64,000 bases of DNA from Corynebacterium canis (GCF_030408595.1 NZ_CP047080.1:1075247-1139246), one strand, 5' to 3'; numbered from the stretch's first letter, positions 34,678-44,147 are shown. The notes: generated by a model from the sequence alone, not told the origin. Numbers and translations: made by a program.

Positions 34678-36255
34678 ATGAAAAGAATACTCGCATTCGC
34701 AGCGGCGGCCGCTCTGGCTTTCGGTCTCACTGCCTGCTCATCCGATAGCGGTTCCGGCGGCGGGGGCGGCGGCACCGACTACGTCACCGTCAACGGCAGC
34801 GAGCCCCAAAACCCCCTCGTACCGGGTAACACCAACGAGACCGGTGGCGGTTCGCTTCTCGACGTCCTGTTTGCCGGCCTTTCCTACTACGATACGGAAG
34901 GCAAGATCCACAACGAGCTAGCGGAGTCCATTGAAAAAGAGGGTGACACCACCTATCGCGTCACCTTGCAGGAAGGCAAAAAGTTCACCGACGGCACCAC
35001 CGTCAAGGCCGAGAACTTTGTCAAGGCCTGGAACTACACGGTGGAGAATTCCCTGCTGATGGCGTCGTTCTTCGAGCCTATCAAGGGCTTTGAGGAAGGC
35101 AAGCCGCTGGAAGGCCTGAAGGTCATCGACGATAAGACCTTCACCATCGAGTTGGCACAGCCCGAGGCTGACTTCCCGCTGCGCCTAGGCTACGCCGCCT
35201 ACTTCCCGCTTCCGGATGTCGCTTTCGAAGACATGGATGCCTTCGGCGAGAACCCGGTGGGCAATGGCCCCTACAAGTTGGCCGAGTGGAACCATAACCA
35301 GGACGCCATCTTGGAGCCGAACCCCGATTATGACGGCCCCCGCAAGGCCAAGAACGACGGCGTGAAGTTTATTTTCTACCCGAACTTTGATGCCGCCTAT
35401 GCTGATCTGTTGGCCGGCAACCTTGACGTGCTGGACACCATTCCGGACTCCGCCTTCGCCAATTACGAGCAAGAGCTCGGTGACCGCCAAGTGAACCAGG
35501 CTTCCGCCGTGTTCCAGTCCTTTACCATTCCGGAAAAGCTGGAGCATTTCTCCGGCGCGGAAGGTGAGCTGCGTCGCGCCGCCATCTCGATGGCCATTGA
35601 CCGTGATTCCGTCACCGATAAGATCTTCAAGGGCACCCGCACCCCGGCAACCGACTTCACCTCGCCCGCGATTGATGGTCATTCCGAAAGCCTCAAGGGC
35701 GCGGATGTGCTGGAGTACAACCCGGAAAAGGCCAAGGAGCTGTGGGCCAAGGCTGACGCCATGAACAAGTTCACCGGTGAGTTCACCATCGCCTATAACG
35801 CTGACGGTGGGCACCAGTCCTGGGTGGACGCGGTGACCAATAACATCAAGAACACCCTTGGCATCGAGGCCGTTGGCAAACCGTACCCGGACTTTAAGTC
35901 CTTGCGCGATGAGATCACCAACCGCACGATTAGCTCCGCGTTCCGCACCGGTTGGCAGGCCGACTACCCGAGCTTGGGTAACTTCCTTTCCCCGATCTAC
36001 GCTACCAATGCCAGCAGCAACGACGGTGACTACTCCAACCCAGAGTTCGACGCCATGCTGAAGAAGGCCGCAGCCGCCGACGATGTTGAGGAATCCCTCA
36101 AGCTGTACAACGAAGCGCAGGAGATCCTGCTCAAGGATCTGCCGGTGATTCCGCTGTGGTATTCCAATGTGACCGCAGGTTGGTCCGAAAACGTGGACAA
36201 TGTTGCATTCAACTGGAAGTCCCGCGCCGAACTTCACCTGGTTACGAAGAAGTAG
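34678..36255 (+). CDS. oppA: Oligopeptide ABC transporter, solute-binding lipoprotein
   Basis: 525 residues. Signal peptide KRILAFAAAAALAFGLTAC with lipobox LTAC, then a Gly/Ser spacer and a family 5 binding domain (VTLQEGKKFTDGTTVKAENFVKAWNY is characteristic, as are GNGPYKL and AAISMAIDRDSVTDKIF). AAGGAGG lies 11 bases before ATG 34678 and 5 bases before an in-frame TTG (34672), which may be the true start. It leads the oppABC(DF) operon. Confidence 0.88.
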   Translation: MKRILAFAAAAALAFGLTACSSDSGSGGGGGGTDYVTVNGSEPQNPLVPGNTNETGGGSLLDVLFAGLSYYDTEGKIHNELAESIEKEGDTTYRVTLQEGKKFTDGTTVKAENFVKAWNYTVENSLLMASFFEPIKGFEEGKPLEGLKVIDDKTFTIELAQPEADFPLRLGYAAYFPLPDVAFEDMDAFGENPVGNGPYKLAEWNHNQDAILEPNPDYDGPRKAKNDGVKFIFYPNFDAAYADLLAGNLDVLDTIPDSAFANYEQELGDRQVNQASAVFQSFTIPEKLEHFSGAEGELRRAAISMAIDRDSVTDKIFKGTRTPATDFTSPAIDGHSESLKGADVLEYNPEKAKELWAKADAMNKFTGEFTIAYNADGGHQSWVDAVTNNIKNTLGIEAVGKPYPDFKSLRDEITNRTISSAFRTGWQADYPSLGNFLSPIYATNASSNDGDYSNPEFDAMLKKAAAADDVEESLKLYNEAQEILLKDLPVIPLWYSNVTAGWSENVDNVAFNWKSRAELHLVTKK

Positions 36256-36365
36256 TTCGGTGATCGCCGTTTGACCATTCCGCAGCCCTGGCCGCATCGC
36301 GTGCCGGGGCGTTTGGCGTTCACTACGCTAACCCCGCTTATCACAAGTTCGTAAGGAATCCCTTT

Positions 36366-37292
36366 ATGCTGCGCTATGTCGGGCGTCGCTTGCTTCAAAT
36401 GATTCCGGTCTTTTTCGGAGCAACCCTACTCATTTACGCCTTTGTATTCCTGATGCCTGGCGACCCTGTCCAGGCGCTCGGCGGTGAACGCGGACTGAGC
36501 GAAGCCGCTGCAGCCCGCATCCGGAGCCAATACAATCTGGATAAGCCTTTTCTGATTCAGTATCTGCTGTATATCAAAGGCATCTTCGTATTGGACTTCG
36601 GCACCACTTTTTCCGGTCGGCCGGTCGCTGAAGTTATGGCGAACGCATTCCCCGTAACAATCAAACTCGCCGTAATGGCGCTGGTATTCGAAACCCTGCT
36701 TGGTGTTGGGTTTGGTTTCCTTGCGGGCATTCGCAAGGGCGGCATCTTCGACTCCACCGTGCTGGTGCTGTCGCTGATCGTGATCGCCGTCCCCTCCTTT
36801 GTTATCGGTTTTGTGTTCCAATTCGTGGTCGGGGTGAAGCTGAAGTGGCTTCCCGTGACCGTGGGCAGCAACGTGTCCTTTACGTCGCTGCTCATGCCGG
36901 CAATCGTGCTCGGCGCGGTGTCATTCGCCTATGTGCTGCGGCTTACCCGCCAGTCCGTGAGTGAAAACCTCACCGCCGATTATGTGCGCACGGCCCGCGC
37001 CAAGGGCCTGTCCAATGGCACGGTGCTTACCCGCCATGTGCTCCGCAACTCGCTGATCCCCGTGGCCACGTACCTCGGCGCCGACCTTGGCGCCCTGATG
37101 AGCGGCGCGATTGTCACCGAGGGCATCTTTGGCATCAACGGTGTCGGTGGCACGATGTACCAAGCCATTTTGAAGGGCGAGCCCGCCACCGTGGTGTCGT
37201 TTACCACCGCGCTGGTGGTCGTGTACATCATTGCAAACCTGCTCGTTGACATGATCTACGCACTTCTCGACCCAAGGATCCGCTATGCCTGA
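36366..37292 (+). CDS. oppB: Oligopeptide ABC transporter permease OppB
   Basis: 308 residues, six helices. The N-terminus MLRYVGRRLLQMIPVFFGAT and FLMPGDPVQALGGERGLSE are typical of OppB/DppB, and the coupling loop ADYVRTARAKGLSNGTVLTRHVLRNSL carries the EAA-type Ala/Gly pattern. A 110-base gap separates it from oppA, with a GC-rich inverted sequence (36285-36315) that could attenuate transcription and set the excess of binding protein. It overlaps oppC by eight bases. Confidence 0.9.
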   Translation: MLRYVGRRLLQMIPVFFGATLLIYAFVFLMPGDPVQALGGERGLSEAAAARIRSQYNLDKPFLIQYLLYIKGIFVLDFGTTFSGRPVAEVMANAFPVTIKLAVMALVFETLLGVGFGFLAGIRKGGIFDSTVLVLSLIVIAVPSFVIGFVFQFVVGVKLKWLPVTVGSNVSFTSLLMPAIVLGAVSFAYVLRLTRQSVSENLTADYVRTARAKGLSNGTVLTRHVLRNSLIPVATYLGADLGALMSGAIVTEGIFGINGVGGTMYQAILKGEPATVVSFTTALVVVYIIANLLVDMIYALLDPRIRYA

Positions 37293-38235
37293 GAAGAAGA
37301 TTTATCCTGGACAAGAACACTACGTCGCGGAAACAGACGAAACCGGTCTGGGTGCCGTCGACGCGGTTGCCGACGAATCGGCACCCACCTCAGTGTGGGG
37401 CGAAGCATGGCGTTACCTGCGCCATCGGCCCCTGTTTTGGGTCTCGGCAACGCTGATCCTGATCGCCGTGCTGCTGGCGCTCGTGCCGCAATTATTTACC
37501 AGCACCGACCCGCGCCTGTGCGAGCTTACCCGCTCCCTAGACAACCCCACGGAAGGTCACCCCTTTGGTTTTGACCGCCAAGGTTGCGATATTTACGCCC
37601 GCACCATTTACGGGGCGCGCGCTTCCGTGGTCGTCGGCGTGCTCACCACCCTGGTCGTCGTAGTAATTGGCGTGGTCATTGGCGCCCTGGCCGGCTACTT
37701 CGGCGGAATTATCGACGCCGTGCTCTCCCGCATCACCGACATCTTCTACGCCATTCCACTGGTGCTGGCCGCCATCGTGGTCATGCAGATGTTTAAAGAA
37801 CACCGCACGATTATCACGGTGGTGCTCGTGCTGGGCCTATTCGGCTGGACCAATATCGCCCGTATTACCCGCGGTGCGGTGCTGAGTGTGAAGAACGAGG
37901 AGTATGTTACGGCGGCGCGGGCGGTCGGGGCGTCGAAAAGCGCTATCCTGCTGACGCACGTGCTGTCGAACGCCGCGGCACCCATCATCGTGTACGCAAC
38001 GGTGGCGCTGGGTACCTTTATCGTCGTGGAAGCAACCCTATCCTTCCTGGGTATCGGCCTGCCGACGACCATCGTGTCCTGGGGCGGCGACATCGCCAAA
38101 GCGCAAGGCTCGCTACGCACGCAGCCAATGGTGCTGTTCTACCCGGCGACAGCGCTGGCGCTCACAGTGCTGAGCTTCATCATGATGGGCGACGTCGTCC
38201 GGGACGCGCTGGACCCGAAGTCGAGGAAACGATAA
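37285..38235 (+). CDS. oppC: Oligopeptide ABC transporter permease OppC
   Basis: 316 residues. N-terminal cytoplasmic tail, first helix at about 50-70, then HPFGFDRQGCDIYARTIYGAR (the OppC FGTDxxGRD motif with Gln-Gly-Cys-Asp), and the EAA loop EYVTAARAVGASKSAILLTHVL. Two-base gap to the ATPase gene. Confidence 0.9.
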   Translation: MPEKKIYPGQEHYVAETDETGLGAVDAVADESAPTSVWGEAWRYLRHRPLFWVSATLILIAVLLALVPQLFTSTDPRLCELTRSLDNPTEGHPFGFDRQGCDIYARTIYGARASVVVGVLTTLVVVVIGVVIGALAGYFGGIIDAVLSRITDIFYAIPLVLAAIVVMQMFKEHRTIITVVLVLGLFGWTNIARITRGAVLSVKNEEYVTAARAVGASKSAILLTHVLSNAAAPIIVYATVALGTFIVVEATLSFLGIGLPTTIVSWGGDIAKAQGSLRTQPMVLFYPATALALTVLSFIMMGDVVRDALDPKSRKR

Positions 38236-38237
38236 CC

Positions 38238-39902
38238 ATGGAACCATTACTCGAAATGAAGGACCTGAAAATCTCCTTCACCTCATCCACCGGCACCGTC
38301 GACGCCGTCCGCGGCATCAATATGACGATCTACCCCGGGCAATCCGTGGCTATCGTAGGGGAATCCGGATCCGGCAAATCCACCGCCGCCATGTCCATCA
38401 TCGGACTGCTGCCCGGCACCGGCAAAGTCACCGGCGGGCAAATCCTCTTCCAGGGCAAAGACCTGACCAAGCTTTCCGAAAAGCAAATGCAGGCCTACCG
38501 CGGCTCCGAAATCGGCCTGGTGCCGCAGGACCCCATGAGCAACCTCAACCCGGTGTGGAGCATCGGCACCCAAGTCAAGGAATCCCTGCGCGCAAACAAC
38601 GTGGTGCCCAAAAGCGAAGCCGACAAACGCGTCGCCCAATTGCTTGAAGACGCCGGGCTCCCCGACGCCGAACGGCGCGCCAAGCAATACCCGCACGAAT
38701 TCTCCGGCGGTATGCGGCAGCGCGCGTTGATCGGCATCGGCCTGGCCGCCAAGCCAAAGCTGCTGATCGCCGACGAACCCACCTCGGCGCTGGATGTGAC
38801 CGTGCAACGCCGCATCCTGGATCACCTGCAAAGCCTCACCGACGACCTGGGCACCGCAGTGCTATTTATCACCCACGACCTGGGGCTGGCGGCCGAACGC
38901 GCCTCCCACCTCGTGGTGATGCACCGCGGGCGGATCGTGGAATCCGGGCCCTCGCTGGAAATCCTCCGCCACCCGCAGCATCCTTACACCCAACGCCTAG
39001 TCAAGGCGGCACCCTCGCTGGCCTCCGCGCGAATCCGGCTGGCCAAGGAAAAAGGCATCGAGAGCCAGGAATTGCTCACCGCGGATACCGACACGGACGG
39101 CGAGGAAGTCATCCGCGTGGAAAACCTGACCAAGGTGTTTGATATCCGCGGGGCGAAAGGGGCCAAGAAACACTTCAAAGCAGTGGACGACGTCTCCTTT
39201 ACACTCCGGCGCGGCACCACGCTCGCGCTGGTGGGGGAATCCGGGTCCGGGAAATCCACCGTGGCCAATATCGTGCTGAACCTGCTCGACCCGACCAGCG
39301 GGAAGGTGTACTACAAGGGCACTGACCTATCCAAGCTGGGGCGCGAAGACCTGTTCCGCATGCGGCGCAAACTCCAAGTGGTGTTCCAAAACCCCTACGG
39401 TTCGCTCGACCCCACGTACTCCATTTACCGGTGCATCGAGGAACCCCTCGCCGTGCACAAGGTGGGAAACCGCGCCGAGCGGGAAAAACGCGTGGCCGAA
39501 CTACTGGACATGGTGGCTATGCCACGGTCCACCATGCGCCGATACCCCAACGAGCTCTCCGGCGGGCAGCGGCAACGCATCGCCGTGGCGCGCGCATTGG
39601 CGCTGGACCCAGAGGTGATCGTCCTTGACGAGGCCGTTTCCGCCCTCGACGTGCTGGTGCAAAACCAAATCCTGCGGCTGCTCGCCGGGCTGCAAGAAGA
39701 ACTCAACTTGAGCTACCTGTTTATCACCCACGACCTCGCGGTGGTCCGCCAAACCGCCGACGACGTAGTGGTGATGAAACAAGGCCAAGTGGTGGAAGCC
39801 GGCACCACCGACGAAGTCTTTGAGAACCCGCAACAGGCGTACACGCGGGACCTCATCGAATCCGTTCCGGGCCTCGGCATCGAGCTGGGTACCGGGGTGT
39901 AG
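38238..39902 (+). CDS. Oligopeptide ABC transporter ATPase, fused OppD-OppF
   Basis: 554 residues. First half: Walker A GESGSGKSTAAMS, signature FSGGMRQRALIGIGL, Walker B LLIADEPTSALD. Second half: Walker A GESGSGKSTVANI, signature LSGGQRQRIAVARAL, Walker B VIVLDEAVSALD. Each half ends with the peptide-transporter extension (HPQHPYTQRLVKAAP, NPQQAYTRDLIESVP). OppD and OppF are separate genes in many bacteria, and the fusion is common in corynebacteria. Confidence 0.9.
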   Translation: MEPLLEMKDLKISFTSSTGTVDAVRGINMTIYPGQSVAIVGESGSGKSTAAMSIIGLLPGTGKVTGGQILFQGKDLTKLSEKQMQAYRGSEIGLVPQDPMSNLNPVWSIGTQVKESLRANNVVPKSEADKRVAQLLEDAGLPDAERRAKQYPHEFSGGMRQRALIGIGLAAKPKLLIADEPTSALDVTVQRRILDHLQSLTDDLGTAVLFITHDLGLAAERASHLVVMHRGRIVESGPSLEILRHPQHPYTQRLVKAAPSLASARIRLAKEKGIESQELLTADTDTDGEEVIRVENLTKVFDIRGAKGAKKHFKAVDDVSFTLRRGTTLALVGESGSGKSTVANIVLNLLDPTSGKVYYKGTDLSKLGREDLFRMRRKLQVVFQNPYGSLDPTYSIYRCIEEPLAVHKVGNRAEREKRVAELLDMVAMPRSTMRRYPNELSGGQRQRIAVARALALDPEVIVLDEAVSALDVLVQNQILRLLAGLQEELNLSYLFITHDLAVVRQTADDVVVMKQGQVVEAGTTDEVFENPQQAYTRDLIESVPGLGIELGTGV

Positions 39903-39920
39903 ATTCTGCCGGGTCGGGCT

Positions 39921-39956
39921 GGGCCGGTGCTGTGTGGGTTGCTGCTCAACCGGCCC
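39921..39956 (+). terminator. Candidate hairpin after the opp operon
   Basis: GGGCCGGT and ACCGGCCC pair perfectly over 8 bases around a 20-base loop, 19 bases after the stop. There is no T tract, so it may be an RNA-stabilising hairpin or a Rho-independent-like terminator of weak type. Confidence 0.4.
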
Positions 39957-40960
39957 GGATACCAGCCGGTGTGTTTTTCATTTTCCGCGCACAGCTTGAA
40001 CCTTTCGAACCACCAGGCCCTGTCGGATCTGCCTGAGGTGTCTGCCGTGTCAGATGTGCCTGGTTTTCTTGCCGTGTCAGATGTGCCTGAGGCAGATTCG
40101 TCGCGGCCGTATTTCCCCAGGAAAACTCGGCTCAAAAATCAGGCAGATCCGGCGGAGCCAGGCAGATGTGACAGGGTCGGACAGCGGCCAGGCAGATTGT
40201 ACGTGGCTGGTGAGTGCGGGCTTCGGTGGTTCACAATCGATGTGATTCCAACGTGTTCGAGTCGGCCGTGACCTATTGCGTGCAGCCGTGCGCTGCCCCT
40301 GCGGCATGGGCGGGGGTTTGGTGTGGAGGATCTGCCTGCATTTCTTGCCATGCCAGATGTGCCTGAGGCAGATATAACACGGCCGTTTCATGTTCCTGCG
40401 GAAACGCCATCGCGCGACGACCGGCGTGTCGAATCTGCCTGACCGGGATTTGTGGGCCGATTTCGGCCCCCAACACGCGACATCACCTGGCGTGGTGGTG
40501 AGGATCTGCCTGCCTGTCCACAGTGTCAGATCTGCCTGCGGTGCCTGCCGTGTCAGATGTGCCTGAGGCAGATTCGTCGCGGCCGCGTTTCCCCAGGAAA
40601 ACTTGGCCTAAAAATCAGGCAGATCCGGCACAGCCAGGCAGATGTGACGAGGCAGGACCGCAGTCAGGCAGATTTGACGTGGCCGGGGAAAAGGGGGCGC
40701 TTCAGCTACGGGCAGTTGCGGGGTGCTGCGGGCAGGCGGCAGTGGCGCGGCTGGCGCGGCGTGAGAATGGGCCGGGGTGCGCCGGGTTTCGGGCTCACCG
40801 AACAGTGTTGAGCTTCACCGTGCCGGTTGTGGGGTGCTGCGGGCAGACGGAAGTAACGGGGTGTGGTGGGCGCGCAGCAATAGGGCAGGTCGGCGACTAG
40901 GCCCAGGTGTTGGGGTGCAGCGAGTGATCGCCGCGAGGATTCGGCCGTTAAGATTCGGCG
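39957..40960. repeat. Dense cluster of family C palindromic repeats
   Basis: No gene is supported. Between about 40020 and 40690 the decamer ATCTGCCTGA, or its complement TCAGGCAGAT with one mismatch allowed, occurs roughly 15 times, several as full palindromes (TGTCAGATGTGCCTGAGGCA at 40073 and 40549; TGCCTGAGGCAGATATAACA near 40366). A 102-base segment at 40071-40172 is repeated at 40547-40648 with few changes. 40690-40960 is plain GC-rich sequence. Confidence 0.8.
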
Positions 40961-41959
40961 TCAGGATTTGGTGTTTGGTTTCGGCCGGTTATGTTTTGGG
41001 GGTTGTGTGTTGGTTTCGGCGCGGTGGATGGCGCGGCGCAGGGTGGTGATGAGTTCGCGGGGTTTTTGCAGTAGCCCGTGGGTGATACGTAGTGGTTCCC
41101 ACCCGAGTTCGCGTAGCCGGATCAACACTTTGGCGTCGTAGTCGCGTTGGCTGCGTTGGAGGTGGTGGGCACCGTCGTAGAACAAACCAACACGAATATC
41201 GGGCCAGCCGGAATCAAGCACGGTCAGCAGGGGTGTGCCGTCGTCTGCCAGCGCACCGGAGTCATAGATCGGGATTTGTACCTCCAGGTGTTGGCGAAGC
41301 TGCTCGGCAATCAACCGCAACACGGTTTCCGGGGGCGACTGGGCCCCAGAGTGGGACAGGTTCAGCAGTTTTTTGAGCTGGCGGGCGCTGAAAATATTGC
41401 GGGCGATGTCACGCACCAGCTGGAAGTTTAGGGTGGTGCATGCGCGCAGCGCGTCGATGAGCTGGATGGCGCGGACTTCCCAGTTAGCAAGGTTGGGTAC
41501 TTGGTAGACCCACCAGGAGTGGCGGTCGCGCTGCAGATCAATCAGGCAATCCACCAACGCGTATTCGGGGGCGACGACCTGCATGCCGGGTAGTTCCTGA
41601 TCCGGTGTCCACACCCTGGTGCCTGGTCGCAGTCTGCGGCGGGTGGCGTCGAACACGCTGTGGCTGCGTTGGAAATTACTGGCCACATGCACGGTGATGT
41701 GGGCATCATCCACCCAATAGGTCAAACCGGCATAAGCTGCGGCGGCCCAGCCGCCGATAATGACATTCGGGGTTTGGGTGAAATGCGCCCGAGCCCGCAG
41801 CATGATCGGGGCGGCAAACCCGAGGCGTTGCGGGTGATACCGCGAACCCCACTCCACCTCCCGGCTCGCACGGCAATACCCACGCGGCATGGCAAGCCTG
41901 CGAGTGATGTTGATGAAAGAGGTATCAAGCAATTTGGTGCGACGCTGAAACAAACCCAT
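40961..41959 (-). CDS. AbiEi/DUF559-like protein with Vsr-type endonuclease fold C-terminus
   Basis: About 332 residues. The C-terminal part contains LLTVLDSGWPDIRVGLFYDG, LQRSQRDYDAKVLIRLRELGW and PLRITHGLL, the DUF559/Vsr-like nuclease pattern (D...E/D-x-D...H/Q, with W). The N-terminal half (IIGGWAAAAYAGLTYWVDDAHITVHV) resembles the AbiEi-type antitoxin-like domain found in many corynebacterial DUF559 proteins. ATG 41959 is used; no strong ribosome-binding site is visible. It lies alone between repeat regions. Function is unknown. Confidence 0.55.
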   Translation of the reverse strand: MGLFQRRTKLLDTSFINITRRLAMPRGYCRASREVEWGSRYHPQRLGFAAPIMLRARAHFTQTPNVIIGGWAAAAYAGLTYWVDDAHITVHVASNFQRSHSVFDATRRRLRPGTRVWTPDQELPGMQVVAPEYALVDCLIDLQRDRHSWWVYQVPNLANWEVRAIQLIDALRACTTLNFQLVRDIARNIFSARQLKKLLNLSHSGAQSPPETVLRLIAEQLRQHLEVQIPIYDSGALADDGTPLLTVLDSGWPDIRVGLFYDGAHHLQRSQRDYDAKVLIRLRELGWEPLRITHGLLQKPRELITTLRRAIHRAETNTQPPKHNRPKPNTKS

Positions 41960-42391
41960 AGCACCAGTGATAACCCCAAAACAGCACAAAACCTAGGGGT
42001 TTCCTAAACACACCCCACCAACCTGTGGATAACCCCAAACTATCCACAGGCACGTAGGGTTTCAGCGGCCACAAGGTAGCGCCCAGCACGGCGAACGGGT
42101 ACAATGCCGATTGCCGCAGTGGGGGCGGTGTACTTGTTCGTTCAAACAGGGCCCGTGAATAATCTCCTTGGCGTGTCGAATCTGCCTGACCAGGGTTTCG
42201 GGGGCTGGTTCGCTGATGGGTCGTGCGCGAATAGTTGGGGCTGGGCGCAACGTATCGACGCTGGGGAAGGCGGGGCGCGGCCCACCGACGCTGGGGAAGA
42301 CAGGGCGGGAGCACAGCAAAATGCGCGGCGATGTCGACGGGGTTTGCCGCCGATTCGCCGCGCCGAAGCCGGTCTAGCTTAGTGGATTGGC
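41960..42391. other. Intergenic stretch with DnaA-box palindrome and a family C site
   Basis: No gene is supported. A perfect inverted repeat with DnaA boxes lies at 42022-42050. At 42174-42196 TGTCGAATCTGCCTGACCAGG is a family C module also found at 40.4 and 52.6 kb. The tail holds two copies of CGACGCTGGGGAAG(G/A)C around 42256 and 42287. Confidence 0.55.
42022..42050. promoter_or_regulatory. Inverted pair of DnaA-box-like sites
   Basis: CCTGTGGATA and TATCCACAGG form a perfect 10-base inverted repeat around a 9-base spacer. TGTGGATAA at 42024-42032 is an exact reverse complement of the DnaA box TTATCCACA; the right arm (CTATCCACA) has one mismatch. Confidence 0.5.
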
Positions 42392-43180
42392 CTATACGCT
42401 GCTGAACTGGTAGTTGATAATCGAATCGATGTAGGAGCTGCCGGTCACAGGCCCCGTTGCGGGTGCCTGGGTGGGGTGTTGAACGGCGTCGACAAGCGGG
42501 GCGGGGGCGCCGGATTGTGCGGGTACGCCTACGCCTGTTTGTCGCTGAATCCAGTCCAAGTGCTCGGCGACTGGGACGTACCAAGCCACGGTGCCGGCGG
42601 GGTTATTGCCTTGGTTCGAATACGCGGTCACGCCGGCAAGTTGGCCGTTGACTAGGAACGGGCCGCCCGAATCGCCATGGGTGATGCGGCCGCGGTCAAT
42701 CCACGCCTCCAAAAGGTGCTGGTCGGGGGTTGCGCCCGGGACGTTAAACACGCGGCGCTGGATCGTGGCGTCTGCCGCCTGCGGCTGCAGGAAATGATGC
42801 TGGGCTACGCCGCCCCAGCCTTCCACCACGCCAACGGTGCCGGGGGCCAAGTGCGCGCCGGAAATAGCTACCGGGGCCGCGCCGACGGGGGCGTCGAGCT
42901 CAATGACGGCGAGTTCCACCGATGGGTGCATATACACGTTCGTGGCGTGGCGGATCTCATTGTTTACGGAAATCGAATTAGCATCGCCTTTACCCACGCA
43001 GTGCTTTGCGGACAGCACCCAGGTCGGGCTGATCAGCGTACCGCTGCAGCTCATGTCGCCCAAGATCACCCGGGAAGCGGTGCCTCCCGGCCTGCCGCCG
43101 ACTATGGCCTCAGCCGGGGCGGCAACGGCGGTTAAGCTTCCGAAGATAGCGAGGGCGGCGACGAGACGCGAAAATTTCAT
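42392..43180 (-). CDS. Secreted trypsin-like (S1 family) protease, atypical triad
   Basis: 262 residues from ATG 43180 (AAGG eight bases upstream). A signal peptide ends after VAAPAEA, followed directly by IVGGRPG as a mature N-terminus. The catalytic His is in LSAKHCVG (His60) and Ser in THGDSGGPF (Ser171). The usual DIALL segment reads VELAVIELD, so the catalytic Asp position holds Glu89, with Asp96 as possible stand-in. It has two paired cysteines near the active site. A C-terminal Pro/Gly-rich linker and short tail may aid surface retention. Activity is uncertain. Confidence 0.78.
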   Translation of the reverse strand: MKFSRLVAALAIFGSLTAVAAPAEAIVGGRPGGTASRVILGDMSCSGTLISPTWVLSAKHCVGKGDANSISVNNEIRHATNVYMHPSVELAVIELDAPVGAAPVAISGAHLAPGTVGVVEGWGGVAQHHFLQPQAADATIQRRVFNVPGATPDQHLLEAWIDRGRITHGDSGGPFLVNGQLAGVTAYSNQGNNPAGTVAWYVPVAEHLDWIQRQTGVGVPAQSGAPAPLVDAVQHPTQAPATGPVTGSSYIDSIINYQFSSV

Positions 43181-43258
43181 TGGCACAGCCTTAGAGAATT
43201 GGGGAATTCGGATTGATAGTATAACTTGGTAGCGAAAGCGATGAGAAAAAGGGGGGAA

Positions 43259-43603
43259 TTATAAGATTTCTTGGATTACTTCGGCAGGTCGCGCAATTCG
43301 CGCACCCTTCTCGGTGACTACGAGAGGACGTTCGATAAGAATGGGGTGCTCGGCCATTGCGGCAACTAGCTGGTTCTCAGGGGTTTCTGGGCTTAATCCG
43401 AGTTCTTTGTATAGTGGCTCTCCCGTTCGAATTGCTTGGTGTGCGGAAAGCTGCGCCGAATTAAGTAGCGCGGCAAGAGTCTGGGCGGTGGGGGCATTTT
43501 CCAGATACTCAATAACGGTGGGTTCGATATTGTGTTCGTGCAGAAAACTGAGTGCTGCGCGGGATTTAGAGCACGCCGGGTTGTGGTAGATAGTTACGTC
43601 CAT
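43259..43603 (-). CDS. arsC: Glutaredoxin-type arsenate reductase (ArsC family)
   Basis: 114 residues from ATG 43603. It starts VTIYHNPACSKSRAALSFL with the CxxxR catalytic motif (Cys10), and continues IEYLENAPT, RTGEPLYKELGL, HPILIERPLVVTEKGARIARP, where the three arginines that hold arsenate lie. It follows the stop of the preceding DUF402 gene by one base, so both are cotranscribed. No ars regulator or pump is adjacent; the frameshifted permease at 6.3 kb is far. It may instead be an Spx/ArsC-like reductase of other oxyanions. Confidence 0.82.
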   Translation of the reverse strand: MDVTIYHNPACSKSRAALSFLHEHNIEPTVIEYLENAPTAQTLAALLNSAQLSAHQAIRTGEPLYKELGLSPETPENQLVAAMAEHPILIERPLVVTEKGARIARPAEVIQEIL

Positions 43604-43604
43604 G

Positions 43605-44138
43605 TCACTCGATGCTAGTGAGTTTAACGCGTTCCGCCCACGTGAGGTCGATGCCACGCGAAGACAGCCATACCGAAACATTGTCCCCATGGCGCGTAAT
43701 CCCCTCCACCGCGGCTAGCGTCGCCTCGATGGCCTTTTCCGCGTCCTCGGCGGAGAGGATGCCGGCGGCGGTAGCGGCGGAAAGCTCATCAATATCCCAG
43801 ACATCCACCGGTTTCCCAATATTGCAAATCAGATCCACATAGAGGTCTCGGGTGCGCCACATAGCGCCCTCTTTGGTGATATCTACAACATCTGCATAAA
43901 AATCTTGCTCCCGCTCCGCCCCCTCGCGGTAGTGGAAAATATTGATGCGCAGCCGCAACGAAGGGATAAGCCACGATTCTAGGTAGCCGAATTCGGGGTG
44001 GTCCGCCCCGCGGGCCATATAAAGCCCGAAGTCGGTTTCCTGGTAGGTATCCACCGCGCGGTGGAAACCCTTTGGATCGATGTTGATCCTTGCCTCGGTA
44101 TCAAAGGTTTCCTGCTTGACTGGGTGTAGGTCGACCAT
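43605..44138 (-). CDS. DUF402 family protein (nucleoside diphosphatase-like)
   Basis: 177 residues. It contains the DUF402 core EFGYLESWLIPSLRLRINIF, DFYADVVDITKEGAMWRTRDLYVDL and DVWDIDEL, with acidic residues (Asp in DFYADV, RTRDLYVD, DIDE) that bind metal in FomD and staphylococcal Ntdp. Family members hydrolyse nucleoside di/triphosphates or cytidylyl phosphonates. ATG 44138 has a GGATC(C) site upstream. It precedes arsC by one base. Confidence 0.8.
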   Translation of the reverse strand: MVDLHPVKQETFDTEARINIDPKGFHRAVDTYQETDFGLYMARGADHPEFGYLESWLIPSLRLRINIFHYREGAEREQDFYADVVDITKEGAMWRTRDLYVDLICNIGKPVDVWDIDELSAATAAGILSAEDAEKAIEATLAAVEGITRHGDNVSVWLSSRGIDLTWAERVKLTSIE

Positions 44139-44147
44139 TGTGGATCC

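Noticed and set aside
40020..40690. Possible CRISPR array
   Set aside because: Repeats are short, palindromic, in both orientations and irregularly spaced; there are no uniform spacers and no cas genes in the window.
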